54,995 nucleotides of DNA. It comes from a bacterium (GTDB lineage Bacteria; CLD3; SB21). The position numbers and the translations under genes are program-made. The stretch lies in contig JAIBAF010000019.1 of the NCBI GenBank assembly GCA_019695335.1, positions 1-54,995 of the forward strand. The letters run 5' to 3'. The notes below the pieces were generated by a model. That model searched no databases and was not told the origin of the DNA. It was given only the letters and a program-made list of their open reading frames with translations. Numbering within the stretch: position 1 is the first letter of the stretch; each line of letters starts with the position of its first letter. Shown here one piece after another: positions 8,922-17,470 of this stretch.

Positions 8922-9485
8922 ATGAATTTGTATAAAAGCAATTACACGGTAAAATCCAAAGTTATGGACGAAACCGATCTGCAACGCGTTGTATCCCGCA
9001 TCGCGCATGAAATCATCGAGAAGAATCGCGGTGCCAATAACCTCGCGATTATCGGTATGCGCACACGCGGCGAATTTTTGGCCAAACGAATTGCGGAGAA
9101 AATTCAGGAATATGAGAAAGTTCTCGTCAAAGTCGGTATTCTTGACGTGAGTTTTTACAGAGATGACACGCGCGCAAGGCTCAAACAGCCGATGGTGCAG
9201 AGTACGGAAGTCCCGTTTGACGTCAATGAAATGAATATCGTACTCGTGGACGATGTGCTGTTCACAGGCCGTTCGGTCCGTGCGGCGCTCGATGCTATCA
9301 TGGATTTCGGCAGGCCAAATCGCGTCGAACTTGCTGTACTTGTCGATCGCGGCCGGCGTGAATTGCCGATACAGCCCGACTACGTCGGAAAAGTTGTGAC
9401 CACGTCTTCGAATGAAGAAATACGCGTGAAAATGAAAGAATGCGACGATAGTGATGAAGTATTGCTCGTGAACGTAGAAAAATAA
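8922..9485 (+). CDS. pyrR: PyrR-type phosphoribosyltransferase (uracil PRTase / pyr regulator)
   Basis: This 187-residue type I phosphoribosyltransferase has a complete PRPP-binding loop, VLVDDVLFTGRS (about 107-118). It also has the PyrR-like SFYRDD and VDRGRRELPIQPDYVGK segments. PyrR proteins in other bacteria make UMP from uracil and PRPP and can bind pyr mRNA leaders. The frame is open further upstream, but the ATG at 8922 is chosen because GGGGAG lies five bases before it and the protein length is then standard. It follows the BatA-like gene by 49 bases. No pyrimidine biosynthesis gene and no PyrR-type leader is visible in the window, so an RNA-binding role here is unproven. Confidence 0.9.
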   Translation: MNLYKSNYTVKSKVMDETDLQRVVSRIAHEIIEKNRGANNLAIIGMRTRGEFLAKRIAEKIQEYEKVLVKVGILDVSFYRDDTRARLKQPMVQSTEVPFDVNEMNIVLVDDVLFTGRSVRAALDAIMDFGRPNRVELAVLVDRGRRELPIQPDYVGKVVTTSSNEEIRVKMKECDDSDEVLLVNVEK

Positions 9486-9488
9486 ACG

Positions 9489-9881
9489 CTAAGCCGGAAT
9501 CACGATGTGCGTTTCAAACGATTGAATCAACCGGATTAACGTTTCCAATTGAAACGGTTTTGCCAATGTCTTTGTATTGCCAACTTCCATCGTGTCAAAT
9601 AAATCCACATGCGACCCCGAAACGACAATGATCGGTAAAAGATAATTTTTACTTTCCCGTATACGTTTGACCAAATCAGTTCCGCTCAACATCGGCATCA
9701 TAATATCGGTCAGTACGAGATCAAATTCTTCTTTTTCCAAAAGATTCCATGCTGCCAGCCCGTTTTCAACTGCAATAGTTTCATAATCGAAAGCTTCCAG
9801 CATCTGCTGAGTGAGAAGACGAATATTAACGTCATCTTCAGCAATGAGGATTTTTTTTATTTTGTTAGGCGTATCGAACAT
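9489..9881 (-). CDS. Single-domain response regulator (CheY-like receiver)
   Basis: This 130-residue protein is a lone receiver domain with no output domain. The acidic pair is in IAEDD (16-17), the phosphoacceptor Asp59 is in LVLTDIMMP, the switch Ser is in VVSGS (about 88) and the conserved Lys is in AKPF (about 108). The ATG at 9881 follows AAAGGA by 10 bases; the frame also has GTG and TTG starts eight codons earlier, so the exact start is uncertain. It converges on pyrR with only three bases between the stop codons. No partner kinase is adjacent; the nearest histidine kinase is the hybrid protein at 17471-21346, which has its own receiver. Confidence 0.9.
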   Translation of the reverse strand: MFDTPNKIKKILIAEDDVNIRLLTQQMLEAFDYETIAVENGLAAWNLLEKEEFDLVLTDIMMPMLSGTDLVKRIRESKNYLLPIIVVSGSHVDLFDTMEVGNTKTLAKPFQLETLIRLIQSFETHIVIPA

Positions 9882-10277
9882 ATAAACATCAAGTCCTTTC
9901 ACCAATCTTATTAAGCAATTCGTAGGCCGAAATATGTAATTCGATAAATTCAGTATTTTTGATTTAGGCTCGTGATGGATCGCACATAAACAGTGTGATT
10001 ATGCGCAAGTGCAAGTAAAATAAGTGTATAACTTTTTAATTTCGTATCAAAATGAGACAATCGACTTTGGTAAGTTTGATAGACAAGTATTGCCGGTAAA
10101 ACCGCCAGTAAGTCTGATTTCGTCACAATGTTTACAAAATCGGTTAAACTTTGGTCAAAAATTAAGAAAAACTACCCGAAAGTTCACCGGATTAGGTAAT
10201 TCTAAAATTTCTGCAAACCGATTCCTCTTTTTACACATTTTTTATGTTTTTTTGGAATTTTAAAGATGGGGGAAAAC
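9882..10277. other. Intergenic stretch without a convincing gene
   Basis: About 400 bases lie between the response regulator and the terminator of the DUF1684 gene. A 79-codon open frame on the plus strand (10024-10263) has no ribosome binding site, no recognisable domain and an unnatural composition, so it is not called. The promoter of the response regulator must lie in the left part. I see no RNA gene here. Confidence 0.6.
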
Positions 10278-10316
10278 AAAAAAGGAATTTTACGATCGAA
10301 GTAAAATTCCTTTTTT
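10278..10316 (-). terminator. Rho-independent terminator of the DUF1684 gene
   Basis: A near-perfect hairpin has arms AAGGAATTTTAC and GTAAAATTCCTT around a seven-base loop, flanked by an A-run on the left and a T-run on the right. It lies 25 bases beyond the stop of the minus-strand gene at 10341. The tract can work in both directions, but only a minus-strand transcript reaches it directly. Confidence 0.85.
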
Positions 10317-10340
10317 TATTTACAAATTCTTAAACGTAAT

Positions 10341-11246
10341 TTAATGTTTACGGTGACCGAAGGTTTTTTCACCGGCTAGGATTTGAATCGGTAACTTGTT
10401 TTGTTGAGGCGGGAGAGGGCAAGTTGCAAATTCGGTAAAGACACACGGAGGATTGTATGCTTTATTGAAATCCAAAATAGTTTTTCCGGTTGAATCGAAA
10501 TTTGGAATGTAGATAAATCGTCCGCCTCCGTAGGTTTCTTTACCGTTTGTCTGGTCGCCGAAGATGAGAAAAAGTTCGTCATCCGTTTTTTTGGCGACAG
10601 GATCGATGCGATACGTTTTGCCGTCGAGTTCGAACACGACAGCGCCAAAACATTCCGTCGTATCGATCGTGTTCAGAACTGTCGGGACGAATATCTGTTT
10701 CGGCGGATCATACGGTTCCAAATGCGCTTCCACGCGCCACGCCGGATCGATAGGATAGGTTTCGATATCGGTGAAGTTCTTTACCAATGGGCTTTCGAGA
10801 TCCCGCAGGCGGATTCCGTATTCGTGTCCGCGCTTAATGATGTTAAAACGAAACGATCCCATTTCCAGACGCGTGGTATTGGAATCGGCGTCGGAATTGA
10901 GCGCCATTTCTTTGACTGGTTTTCCATTCGATAGTATATCGACACCTTTATTCACGCGGATCGATACGTGTCCGTCATGCAAGATGAACGTTCCAGCTTT
11001 TGCAGGCGCCGTGGGCGGGAAGATGATGGCATTCGAAGAATCGCTTCCAAAAGTATTTTCACCTTCTTTGAGCCAGAGTAATCCGACTAAATTCAGCCAA
11101 CCTGTTTCTGTTTTCAGGCGAGCGATACGTTTCTGGTGCCATTCCTGAATTGATTGGACGTAGTCAGGATCGACAGGCAGAGGCTTTTTATTCGAGCAAC
11201 CAATAACGCTCAAAAAGATGAGGCCGACGAGGATGCGGTAGGGCAT
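10341..11246 (-). CDS. DUF1684 family lipoprotein
   Basis: This 301-residue protein has a lipoprotein signal (1-17, VIGC with Cys17), so it is membrane-anchored. The mature part has the DUF1684 pattern: WHQKRIARLKTETGWLNLVGLLWL near the start, and near the end YNPPCVFTEFATCPLPPQQN followed by LPIQILAGEK. DUF1684 proteins are widespread in FCB bacteria and have no established biochemical role that I know of. It stands alone, with a terminator downstream and a tRNA gene 140 bases upstream on the same strand. Confidence 0.88.
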   Translation of the reverse strand: MPYRILVGLIFLSVIGCSNKKPLPVDPDYVQSIQEWHQKRIARLKTETGWLNLVGLLWLKEGENTFGSDSSNAIIFPPTAPAKAGTFILHDGHVSIRVNKGVDILSNGKPVKEMALNSDADSNTTRLEMGSFRFNIIKRGHEYGIRLRDLESPLVKNFTDIETYPIDPAWRVEAHLEPYDPPKQIFVPTVLNTIDTTECFGAVVFELDGKTYRIDPVAKKTDDELFLIFGDQTNGKETYGGGRFIYIPNFDSTGKTILDFNKAYNPPCVFTEFATCPLPPQQNKLPIQILAGEKTFGHRKH

Positions 11247-11385
11247 AGATCAACTTTCGATTGATAGTGATGATGTGTGATGTGATGTTTTATGAAGAAA
11301 TCGGATCAAAAGCAATACGCCGAACAATTGAAATTGTTTCCATTGTACAATGAATATCGTTCATTCGCGTATGATTCATCAGAAG

Positions 11386-11461
11386 TGGTGGGCCCTCAGG
11401 GATTTGAACCCCGGACCAAAGGATTATGAGTCCTCTGCTCTAACCGCTGAGCTAAGAGCCC
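11386..11461 (-). tRNA. tRNA with anticodon CAT, most likely tRNA-Ile2 (lysidine-modified)
   Basis: The cloverleaf is complete: a 7-bp acceptor stem with one G-T wobble, a D arm GCTC/GAGC, an anticodon stem GAGGA/TCCTT around CTCATAA (anticodon CAT), and a T arm CGGGG/CCCTG with TTCAAAT. The discriminator is A and the CCA end is encoded (11388-11386). A CAT anticodon can be initiator Met, elongator Met or Ile2. The C4-G69 acceptor pair, G68, and the close likeness of the anticodon arm to known Ile2 tRNAs (GACTCATAATC) favour Ile2, which TilS converts to read AUA. Elongator Met cannot be fully excluded. The base-paired G1-C72 end argues against initiator tRNA. Confidence 0.93.
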
Positions 11462-11474
11462 GTGAAACGTGCGA

Positions 11475-11503
11475 ATGATACGAAGTGAGCAGGAAAAAAA
11501 CAA
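11475..11503 (-). promoter_or_regulatory. Sigma-70-type promoter of the CAT tRNA
   Basis: Reading the minus strand, a -35 box TTGTTT (11503-11498) and a -10 box TATCAT (11480-11475) are separated by exactly 17 bases. The -10 box lies 13 bases before the tRNA 5' end, so the primary transcript would have a very short leader. Confidence 0.65.
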
Positions 11504-11541
11504 GGAGAAATTTACACGTTTCACGGATTCCTTAATCTATC

Positions 11542-12678
11542 TCATTCATCCAGTCTTCCAATAAATCCCCATCCACCGCCGAGTTCACGGATAGCCAATA
11601 CCAGTTCATTACGGCCTTTTTTCAGCGGCAGATAGACTGCGTCGTTTTCCGGATCCATGATTCCGAGGAAACCCGGGTCGCGGAAGTTTTGTGCGCTGCG
11701 ACCTTGGAATATGATCTTGCCATTGAGAAAAACGCAGACTTCGTCGCTATAACCAAGGTGGAGCTTTTTGACCTGGTCGCGATCGGATTCGATATTCGTA
11801 CGTGCGTATATGAGCTTAGTTCCAGGCTGCGGATCGAGGCGCGTTGAAAAATCGGTCGCGAATGTTACTCGCAGATGCGGTGCCATGCGATACCGGTAGA
11901 TCGTCACAAATCCGGGCGATTCCGCTTCCACATTTTGCCAAGGCATCGTGTCCATTTCAGCGGATGTAAGCGGAATTTCCGCATTGCGTTTCAAACCGTC
12001 GTAATCACGTGACAAACTCCATTTCGTCAGGATGCCGCGCGGCATTGGCGGTAAAGTATGTTTCCAGGCTGCGTCGGGCGTTTTCTTGATTTGAAAATTA
12101 CTGAAATAGGTTGGGCCCGTGAGAACGCTCAATGCTATCTGACCTTTTTGAACGTCCGTTTTTAAATCGCTCATCACCAGTGCGGGATTATTCATATCGC
12201 CAACGAAAAGTTTGGCCTGCGCGCCTGTGATTTCAAGCCGGAGATGGAACCACGTGTCTTTCGGGATATCGATGCCGGCGGTGAATCCCGGTCCGCTGTA
12301 AATCTGCCAATTAAGTCCGGTATTCAGCACGGGCGTATATTGAATCGCGTCAGGAAGGCCGGACTTGTGCGGTCGGAGATACACGTATTCAGAATGAAGC
12401 CCGTCGGCAGTGGCGCGGAACTCAATTCCAAAAAAACCTTTCGGAGCAATCGGAGCATTGATATCGACGTCGATCACGCCGTCGCGGATTTCAATTTCTT
12501 TCAAAACCGCCACGCCGCCTTCCAGGAAAATACACGAATGTCCCTGATAGTCGGCTATTTTTGCTTTTCCCTGCAAATCCCAATGTGCCGTATCGGCGGG
12601 GATAGTTACCGATGTCTGCGAAAAAGCATGTGACGTCAAAAGAATGCTAAATACATAAAAAATTATATTCCGTAACAT
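11542..12678 (-). CDS. Secreted lectin-like (concanavalin-fold) protein
   Basis: This 378-residue protein has a signal peptide (1-20, ending SHAFSQ). The first half (about 25-205) resembles the LamG/DUF1080-type jelly-roll: it begins with SVTIPADTAHWDLQGKAKI, then FKGFFGIEFRA-like strands, and ends with GPTYFSNFQIK. The second half (about 215-378) looks like a galactose-binding-type beta sandwich ending in a KKGRNELVLAIRELGGGWGF strand. No catalytic residues can be assigned, so binding rather than hydrolysis is the safer guess. It is on the same strand as the other secreted proteins of this region and lies 80 bases upstream of the CAT tRNA. The fold assignment is by pattern only. Confidence 0.78.
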   Translation of the reverse strand: MLRNIIFYVFSILLTSHAFSQTSVTIPADTAHWDLQGKAKIADYQGHSCIFLEGGVAVLKEIEIRDGVIDVDINAPIAPKGFFGIEFRATADGLHSEYVYLRPHKSGLPDAIQYTPVLNTGLNWQIYSGPGFTAGIDIPKDTWFHLRLEITGAQAKLFVGDMNNPALVMSDLKTDVQKGQIALSVLTGPTYFSNFQIKKTPDAAWKHTLPPMPRGILTKWSLSRDYDGLKRNAEIPLTSAEMDTMPWQNVEAESPGFVTIYRYRMAPHLRVTFATDFSTRLDPQPGTKLIYARTNIESDRDQVKKLHLGYSDEVCVFLNGKIIFQGRSAQNFRDPGFLGIMDPENDAVYLPLKKGRNELVLAIRELGGGWGFIGRLDE

Positions 12679-12817
12679 AGGGTCTGTCTCCTCATAAAAT
12701 ACATGAATAACAAATGATACTGAAATGGATGGGAATTTCTAGGATTCAGTTACGCTGCAGGATTCGTTTTGTTGCTTACACGTTCGGGGTAATCTGACTT
12801 GATTCGGTTGGATTAAC

Positions 12818-12853
12818 AAAAATCCCGTGAACGAACCATTCACGGGATTTTTT
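12818..12853 (-). terminator. Rho-independent terminator of the small lipoprotein gene
   Basis: Perfect inverted arms AATCCCGTGAA and TTCACGGGATT enclose a seven-base loop, extended by an A-run and a T-run. It lies 27 bases past the stop of the gene at 12880-13476 and probably ends the transcript that starts at the 1276-residue protein gene. Confidence 0.9.
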
Positions 12854-12879
12854 CATATCCTCGGTGCAGGCCCGGAGGC

Positions 12880-13476
12880 TTACATCGCGGCTCCTAAGAT
12901 TTCCAGTTTTGCCGCCAGGATTTCTTTGATTGAGGGATCGTTGATATTGGCCGTGAAACCGGAATCAAGCAGTTGAATCTTTGCAAGGCAGTTGGCGTAC
13001 TGGTTTTTCTGGAAGTAACACGCCGCCTGGGTCCAGATCAGGTGCGTTTTGGTGACACGGGAATCATACGACAGCGAATAATTCGCGTTTAATCCCAGCA
13101 CATAATCGGCCTCACTGATCGCACCGTCGAGGGAACCGGTTGCCCAGCCGGTGAAAACCAGCCCGGCGTGTGCGTCGATCGACGTGGATTGTGAAAATTC
13201 ACCAGACGCAAGTGCGTAGTCGCTAAGCCGGAGTTTGCACCAGCCTGCGCCGGCGTGTGCGGAATCGGCTTTGCCGGTAGTGAATAACGTCGCGTAATGC
13301 GTGTAGGCGTCGGCATACGAGCCTGCGGAAAATAAGCCCTTGGCTTCGGACAAGATGATTGTCGTTTCATCCGGCGACGGTCCGCCGCCGTTGTTATCGT
13401 CGCTACCGCCTCCGCCGCATGAGCAGGCGAAAGCCGCTACACACGCCATCAAAAATGTTTTCAACAATTGTTTCAT
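12880..13476 (-). CDS. Small lipoprotein with TPR-like helices
   Basis: This 198-residue protein has a lipoprotein-type signal with two candidate cysteines (FAC at 18, CSC at 20), followed by a glycine/asparagine-rich linker (GGGGSDDNNGGGPSP). The rest is helical, with TPR-like patterns such as AKGLFSAGSYADAYTHYATLF and ACYFQKNQYANCLAKIQLL. It is probably anchored in the membrane and binds proteins, but the partner is unknown. It begins 10 bases after the stop of the 1276-residue T9SS-sorted protein, so the two are almost certainly cotranscribed. I do not recognise a named family. Confidence 0.82.
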   Translation of the reverse strand: MKQLLKTFLMACVAAFACSCGGGGSDDNNGGGPSPDETTIILSEAKGLFSAGSYADAYTHYATLFTTGKADSAHAGAGWCKLRLSDYALASGEFSQSTSIDAHAGLVFTGWATGSLDGAISEADYVLGLNANYSLSYDSRVTKTHLIWTQAACYFQKNQYANCLAKIQLLDSGFTANINDPSIKEILAAKLEILGAAM

Positions 13477-13486
13477 AACGTTTCTC

Positions 13487-16400
13487 CTATTTGATCATCG
13501 TCATTTTTTTAGTTTGCACCACGCGGCCGCCGGCACGCAGGCGATAAAGGTACACACCGCTCGATACCGACTGACCGAATTGATTTTTGCCGTTCCATAA
13601 AACCTGGAATGAACCTGCCGGCAGATCGTTGTCGACTAATTTGGTTACTTGCTGTCCGAGAAGATTATAAACAATGATCTGAACGTGCGACGGAGTGGCC
13701 AGTTTATACCGGATCGTGGTCGTCGGATTAAAAGGATTGGGGAAATTTTGTTCGAGCGCAAAATCTTTGGGCATGACGTCGTGATCGGCATTGTACATCA
13801 CGGCGAAATTCTGACCGGTGACTTTAGCCGTCACATGACCGTCGTGACCCTCGCCGCCGGCGTAATTCCACGCACCGTTTTTGAATTCATAAATTCCAAT
13901 CTTAGCTTCGTCCAATTCATCCGATGTATACACAGCCGTAACGGTCATTTCACCGGTATTACCCGATGTCCATTCGACAACTTCCGATAACGGACGGAAT
14001 TTTTCAGGAATCTCAACGGATGTTTTGGTGAGTAAGAGGTATCCTGAACCGCGCGTTTCGATATTGAATGAGCCGAATACTACGGATTTGCCGAGATGCG
14101 TCACTTGGTAAGTTCGCGTAGCCTGACCGTCGTTGCCGGCGAGATCAGTTCCGACGGCGATCACGGTGAGATTACCGGCGCTTGTAACGTCATAATCGGA
14201 GAAATACAGTGAATTATTGACGGCTGTTGTTAGTGTGACGTTATTGACTTTTACGTTCGCGCCACTAAGCGGTTCATTACCGCCGTAAACAAACCGCACA
14301 CGATTGAGTACAGGCGAGGCGAGTGCGCGGAGAAACATCGTCGGTGCGACGTTGTCAATGATGCTGACGGTAAAAGTGTCCGTGGTCGCATTCAATCCAT
14401 CGCTTGCCTGCACGACGATTTGGCCGGAACCGGCTTCGCCGAAATTAACCAAAAGACTGTCGTGAGCAATGGAAGCGCCTACAGCGCCATTGGTAAATAC
14501 GGAATAGGCGAGAGGGCTGGGGCCGTCTGTATCCTGAAATATGAACGACAAATAACCGATCAATTGCGGCGAAACCGTATTGACAAAAAAGCTCGTGTCC
14601 CTGATCGCGCTGACAATTTGGGGCGGCGTATTGACCGCAGAAATATTAACTGTAAATGTATCATATACAGAATATTGCCCGTCAGTGATCTGAACCCAAA
14701 CCGAATCCAACCCGGTTTGATTATTAGCGCCGCTCAGGTATAGCGTATCATTGGAGATGGTCGTGTTGACTTTGAATTGTTTCGATACGGCTTGATAGCT
14801 GAAACTGGCCGGCGCATTGTCGATATCGGTTACCATCGATGAAAGTTTGGCCACAAACGTTTTGGTGAAATTTTTGACGTAGGCCTTGTTGTCAATATAA
14901 CCGACCAAAATAGGCGGATCGTTTACCGGCGTGATCGTTACGGAGAACGTATCGCGCGCCGATTGTCCGGCCGGATCGGTGGCGGTTACATATACCTGAA
15001 GTACGCCGCTTGAGTCATGAGCCGGAGTAATGAAGATTCTCGATCCATGAAGTTCAACCGTAGCAAGTGAAGGACGGCTGCTGACCACGCTTGTTGTGAG
15101 CAGGTCCGGATCGGGATCTTCAATAGCTGGTGCGGCCGTAAGCGTGTCCGTTCCGCTATCTTCATCCAATGTTCTGTCCGATGCCGTCGTATAGCGAATC
15201 GGAGGAACATTAGTAAAAACGTCGAGGCGGTGAGAAATTTGTCCACCCATTCGGCTTTGAATTCCACCAAAATAGATATCGTAATTCCCTGCAGCAATCG
15301 TGACGACGGTCTGATTATCGTACGGATCGGATGTACTGCCCATGGCTGACCATTGATGACCGTCCCATCGAGCAACACCGGAAGCGGCTATACCTCCGGC
15401 TATACCAAAACGACCTCCGGCGTAGATATATTCGCTATAGGCTTCAATGGCCCGTACGACGTCATCGGGATCGGAGCCGATGCCGCTTCCGAGAGCTTCC
15501 CATGTGAATCCATTCCATCGTGCTATATTTTTGGCTTCGACACCGCCTGCATGTGTGAATTGCCCGCCTACGTATAAATAGGGTCTGACATACTTAACGG
15601 CGTAAACAGGACCGTCAATTCCTGCGCCTAGATTCGACCAAGATGCTCCGTTCCACTTTGCGACGTGATTTAAAGTCTTGCCATCGCCTGTAGTAAATAA
15701 GCCACCGGCGTAAACATCACCGTTGTCAAGGTCAACATCCAATGCCACCACTGCGGAATCAAGGTCATCCGATCCCAACACAGACCAATTTGTACCGTTG
15801 TACCTTGCGATATATTTTCCACCTCCTCCGCCGGCTGACGTAAAATACCCTCCGGCGTAGATATACTCATAAGCCGGATCGTATTTAATGGATTGAACGC
15901 CTCCATTAACACCTCCGGCCATGTTATTCCACGATGAACCGTTCCATTTTGCTATGTTTCCGGCCGAACTTCCACCAGCTTGGTCGAAATAACCTCCAAC
16001 ATAGACGTCATTGTCGTGCGTAGCTAATGTTCTTGCCTGGCCCCAGGTAGAGTTGATCCCAGAACCTAGCGGTTCCCATGTAACTCCGTTCCATTTTGCT
16101 ACTTTGCGGAATGCCGAATCGCCGATTGCATTAAAAAGTCCGCTAACATATAGAGCAGTAGGGGTGACTGCGAGCGCATCTACATATAAATTCAATACTT
16201 TGCCAATTGGAGTGTATTCGTATAAACTTGAGTTATAGATGGCCAAATGATTAGAAGGTGACGAGCCTGTCGATGTATAAAGTCCGAATTGTGTAAAGTC
16301 TCCGCCAACGACGGGTAAGTCGTTTCTCAAAGTAATGGCACGGACAGCATTATTGGCATATCCGCGATAGGCTGACCATTCGGATGATGACCAGATGATA

Positions 16401-17317
16401 TAATTTTGAACGGGATTGCCAAAATGGTCGGTTGCATTGAAAGATCCGCCAACGTAAAGTTCAGAATAAGAATAGAGCAAAGCATATACGCTGCCATTGA
16501 CGCCATTATTAAAAGCCGACCACGAACTGCCGTTCCACTTGGCGACATTATTGCACAAAATGCCTCCGGCGAACTGGAAAGTACCGCCTGCATACAAATT
16601 CGTACCATCGGATTCGAGTGCAAAAACGAATCCACTAGTTCCTCCGCCGACTTTCTGCCATGCGGTACCGGTCCATTGCGCAATATTCGCTGTCGCTGAA
16701 TCTCCGGATTGCGTGAAAGTTCCTCCTGCATAAATAGTTGAACCCACGGCTTCGATGGCCGTTACATTATTATTAAATCCGCTGCCCATCGCATAGAAAT
16801 TGCCGCCCGAATAACGCGCAATATGGGATGCGCTGACACCACCGGCTGTTGTAAAATCGCCGCCAATGTACAGATCGCCTGAAAAAAATAACATGGACCA
16901 AACAGCTTGGTTACAGCCGCCGCCGGGCGAACTCCACGATGAACCGTTCCAATGAGCCAAATAATTAGCCGGCGAACCTCCGACATTGTGAAAACCTCCG
17001 CCGACATAGAGTCCGGTCGTACTGACACCATCCTTTGCCAAACTCAGTACTGTACCGTCAACACCTCCACCGACTTGAGACCAGGTCCATCCGTCCCATT
17101 GAGCGAGATTTTTCGCAGGAACACCGCCGGCGGTGGTAAATTCGCCGCCAACATACAAAATCTTATTCGTCGGGTTATACAAAACTGCATGCACAGGACC
17201 GTTCACACCTTCCTGTGCGAACTCATGATTCCAAAATTGATCAAGACTCTGACTTCGTATATCGGGAACAGTAAGCCCGATCATCAGAATCGTACACATC
17301 AGCGATACAAACTTCAT
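13487..17317 (-). CDS. T9SS-sorted secreted protein: double beta-propeller repeats, Ig-like domains, sorting tail
   Basis: This 1276-residue protein has a signal peptide (1-22). From about 50 to 715 there are about 14 repeats of roughly 45-50 residues with the consensus YVGGxFTxAGG...NIAxWNGxxWxxxGxGxxxxVxA, a propeller-type pattern similar to delta-60 and kelch-like repeats. From about 720 to 1010 come three cadherin/Ig-like modules with VNDPPI, NTPPQI and VAPT linkers. The last 90 residues are a type IX secretion sorting domain: FALEQNFPNPFNPTTTIRY, then a YNLLGQQV strand and SGVYLYRL. It should therefore cross the outer membrane by T9SS and stay on the surface. AAGGAGG lies just before the ATG. 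A TPR lipoprotein follows in the same operon and the hybrid regulator at 17471 lies upstream. Confidence 0.92.
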   Translation of the reverse strand: MKFVSLMCTILMIGLTVPDIRSQSLDQFWNHEFAQEGVNGPVHAVLYNPTNKILYVGGEFTTAGGVPAKNLAQWDGWTWSQVGGGVDGTVLSLAKDGVSTTGLYVGGGFHNVGGSPANYLAHWNGSSWSSPGGGCNQAVWSMLFFSGDLYIGGDFTTAGGVSASHIARYSGGNFYAMGSGFNNNVTAIEAVGSTIYAGGTFTQSGDSATANIAQWTGTAWQKVGGGTSGFVFALESDGTNLYAGGTFQFAGGILCNNVAKWNGSSWSAFNNGVNGSVYALLYSYSELYVGGSFNATDHFGNPVQNYIIWSSSEWSAYRGYANNAVRAITLRNDLPVVGGDFTQFGLYTSTGSSPSNHLAIYNSSLYEYTPIGKVLNLYVDALAVTPTALYVSGLFNAIGDSAFRKVAKWNGVTWEPLGSGINSTWGQARTLATHDNDVYVGGYFDQAGGSSAGNIAKWNGSSWNNMAGGVNGGVQSIKYDPAYEYIYAGGYFTSAGGGGGKYIARYNGTNWSVLGSDDLDSAVVALDVDLDNGDVYAGGLFTTGDGKTLNHVAKWNGASWSNLGAGIDGPVYAVKYVRPYLYVGGQFTHAGGVEAKNIARWNGFTWEALGSGIGSDPDDVVRAIEAYSEYIYAGGRFGIAGGIAASGVARWDGHQWSAMGSTSDPYDNQTVVTIAAGNYDIYFGGIQSRMGGQISHRLDVFTNVPPIRYTTASDRTLDEDSGTDTLTAAPAIEDPDPDLLTTSVVSSRPSLATVELHGSRIFITPAHDSSGVLQVYVTATDPAGQSARDTFSVTITPVNDPPILVGYIDNKAYVKNFTKTFVAKLSSMVTDIDNAPASFSYQAVSKQFKVNTTISNDTLYLSGANNQTGLDSVWVQITDGQYSVYDTFTVNISAVNTPPQIVSAIRDTSFFVNTVSPQLIGYLSFIFQDTDGPSPLAYSVFTNGAVGASIAHDSLLVNFGEAGSGQIVVQASDGLNATTDTFTVSIIDNVAPTMFLRALASPVLNRVRFVYGGNEPLSGANVKVNNVTLTTAVNNSLYFSDYDVTSAGNLTVIAVGTDLAGNDGQATRTYQVTHLGKSVVFGSFNIETRGSGYLLLTKTSVEIPEKFRPLSEVVEWTSGNTGEMTVTAVYTSDELDEAKIGIYEFKNGAWNYAGGEGHDGHVTAKVTGQNFAVMYNADHDVMPKDFALEQNFPNPFNPTTTIRYKLATPSHVQIIVYNLLGQQVTKLVDNDLPAGSFQVLWNGKNQFGQSVSSGVYLYRLRAGGRVVQTKKMTMIK

Positions 17318-17470
17318 ACGTCCTCCTTTTGCTTACACGTTGGATATGAAATGGGACCCGGGTCACTTCCAACATAAACAAAAAGGCTTACGCGCTCTAA
17401 CACACTGGTGCTGAAGTTTGACAAATTTGTGCAATAATTGAAAAAAAAGAGTTTAAGAGGGTAAACGAGG

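Noticed and set aside
10024-10263. Open frame of 79 codons on the plus strand in the gap before the DUF1684 gene
   Set aside because: No ribosome binding site, no recognisable domain, and it runs into the AT-rich terminator region; it looks like a chance frame.
12772-17341. The 13-mer TTGCTTACACGTT occurs at 12772-12784 and 17329-17341, near two secreted-protein genes
   Set aside because: In a 55-kb window several tens of shared 13-mers are expected by chance, the second copy lies too close to a start codon for a usual activator site, and no flanking bases are shared.
13649-17377. Several open frames of 75 to 141 codons on the plus strand opposite the T9SS-sorted protein
   Set aside because: They follow the repeat pattern of the real minus-strand gene, lack ribosome binding sites and show no domains.
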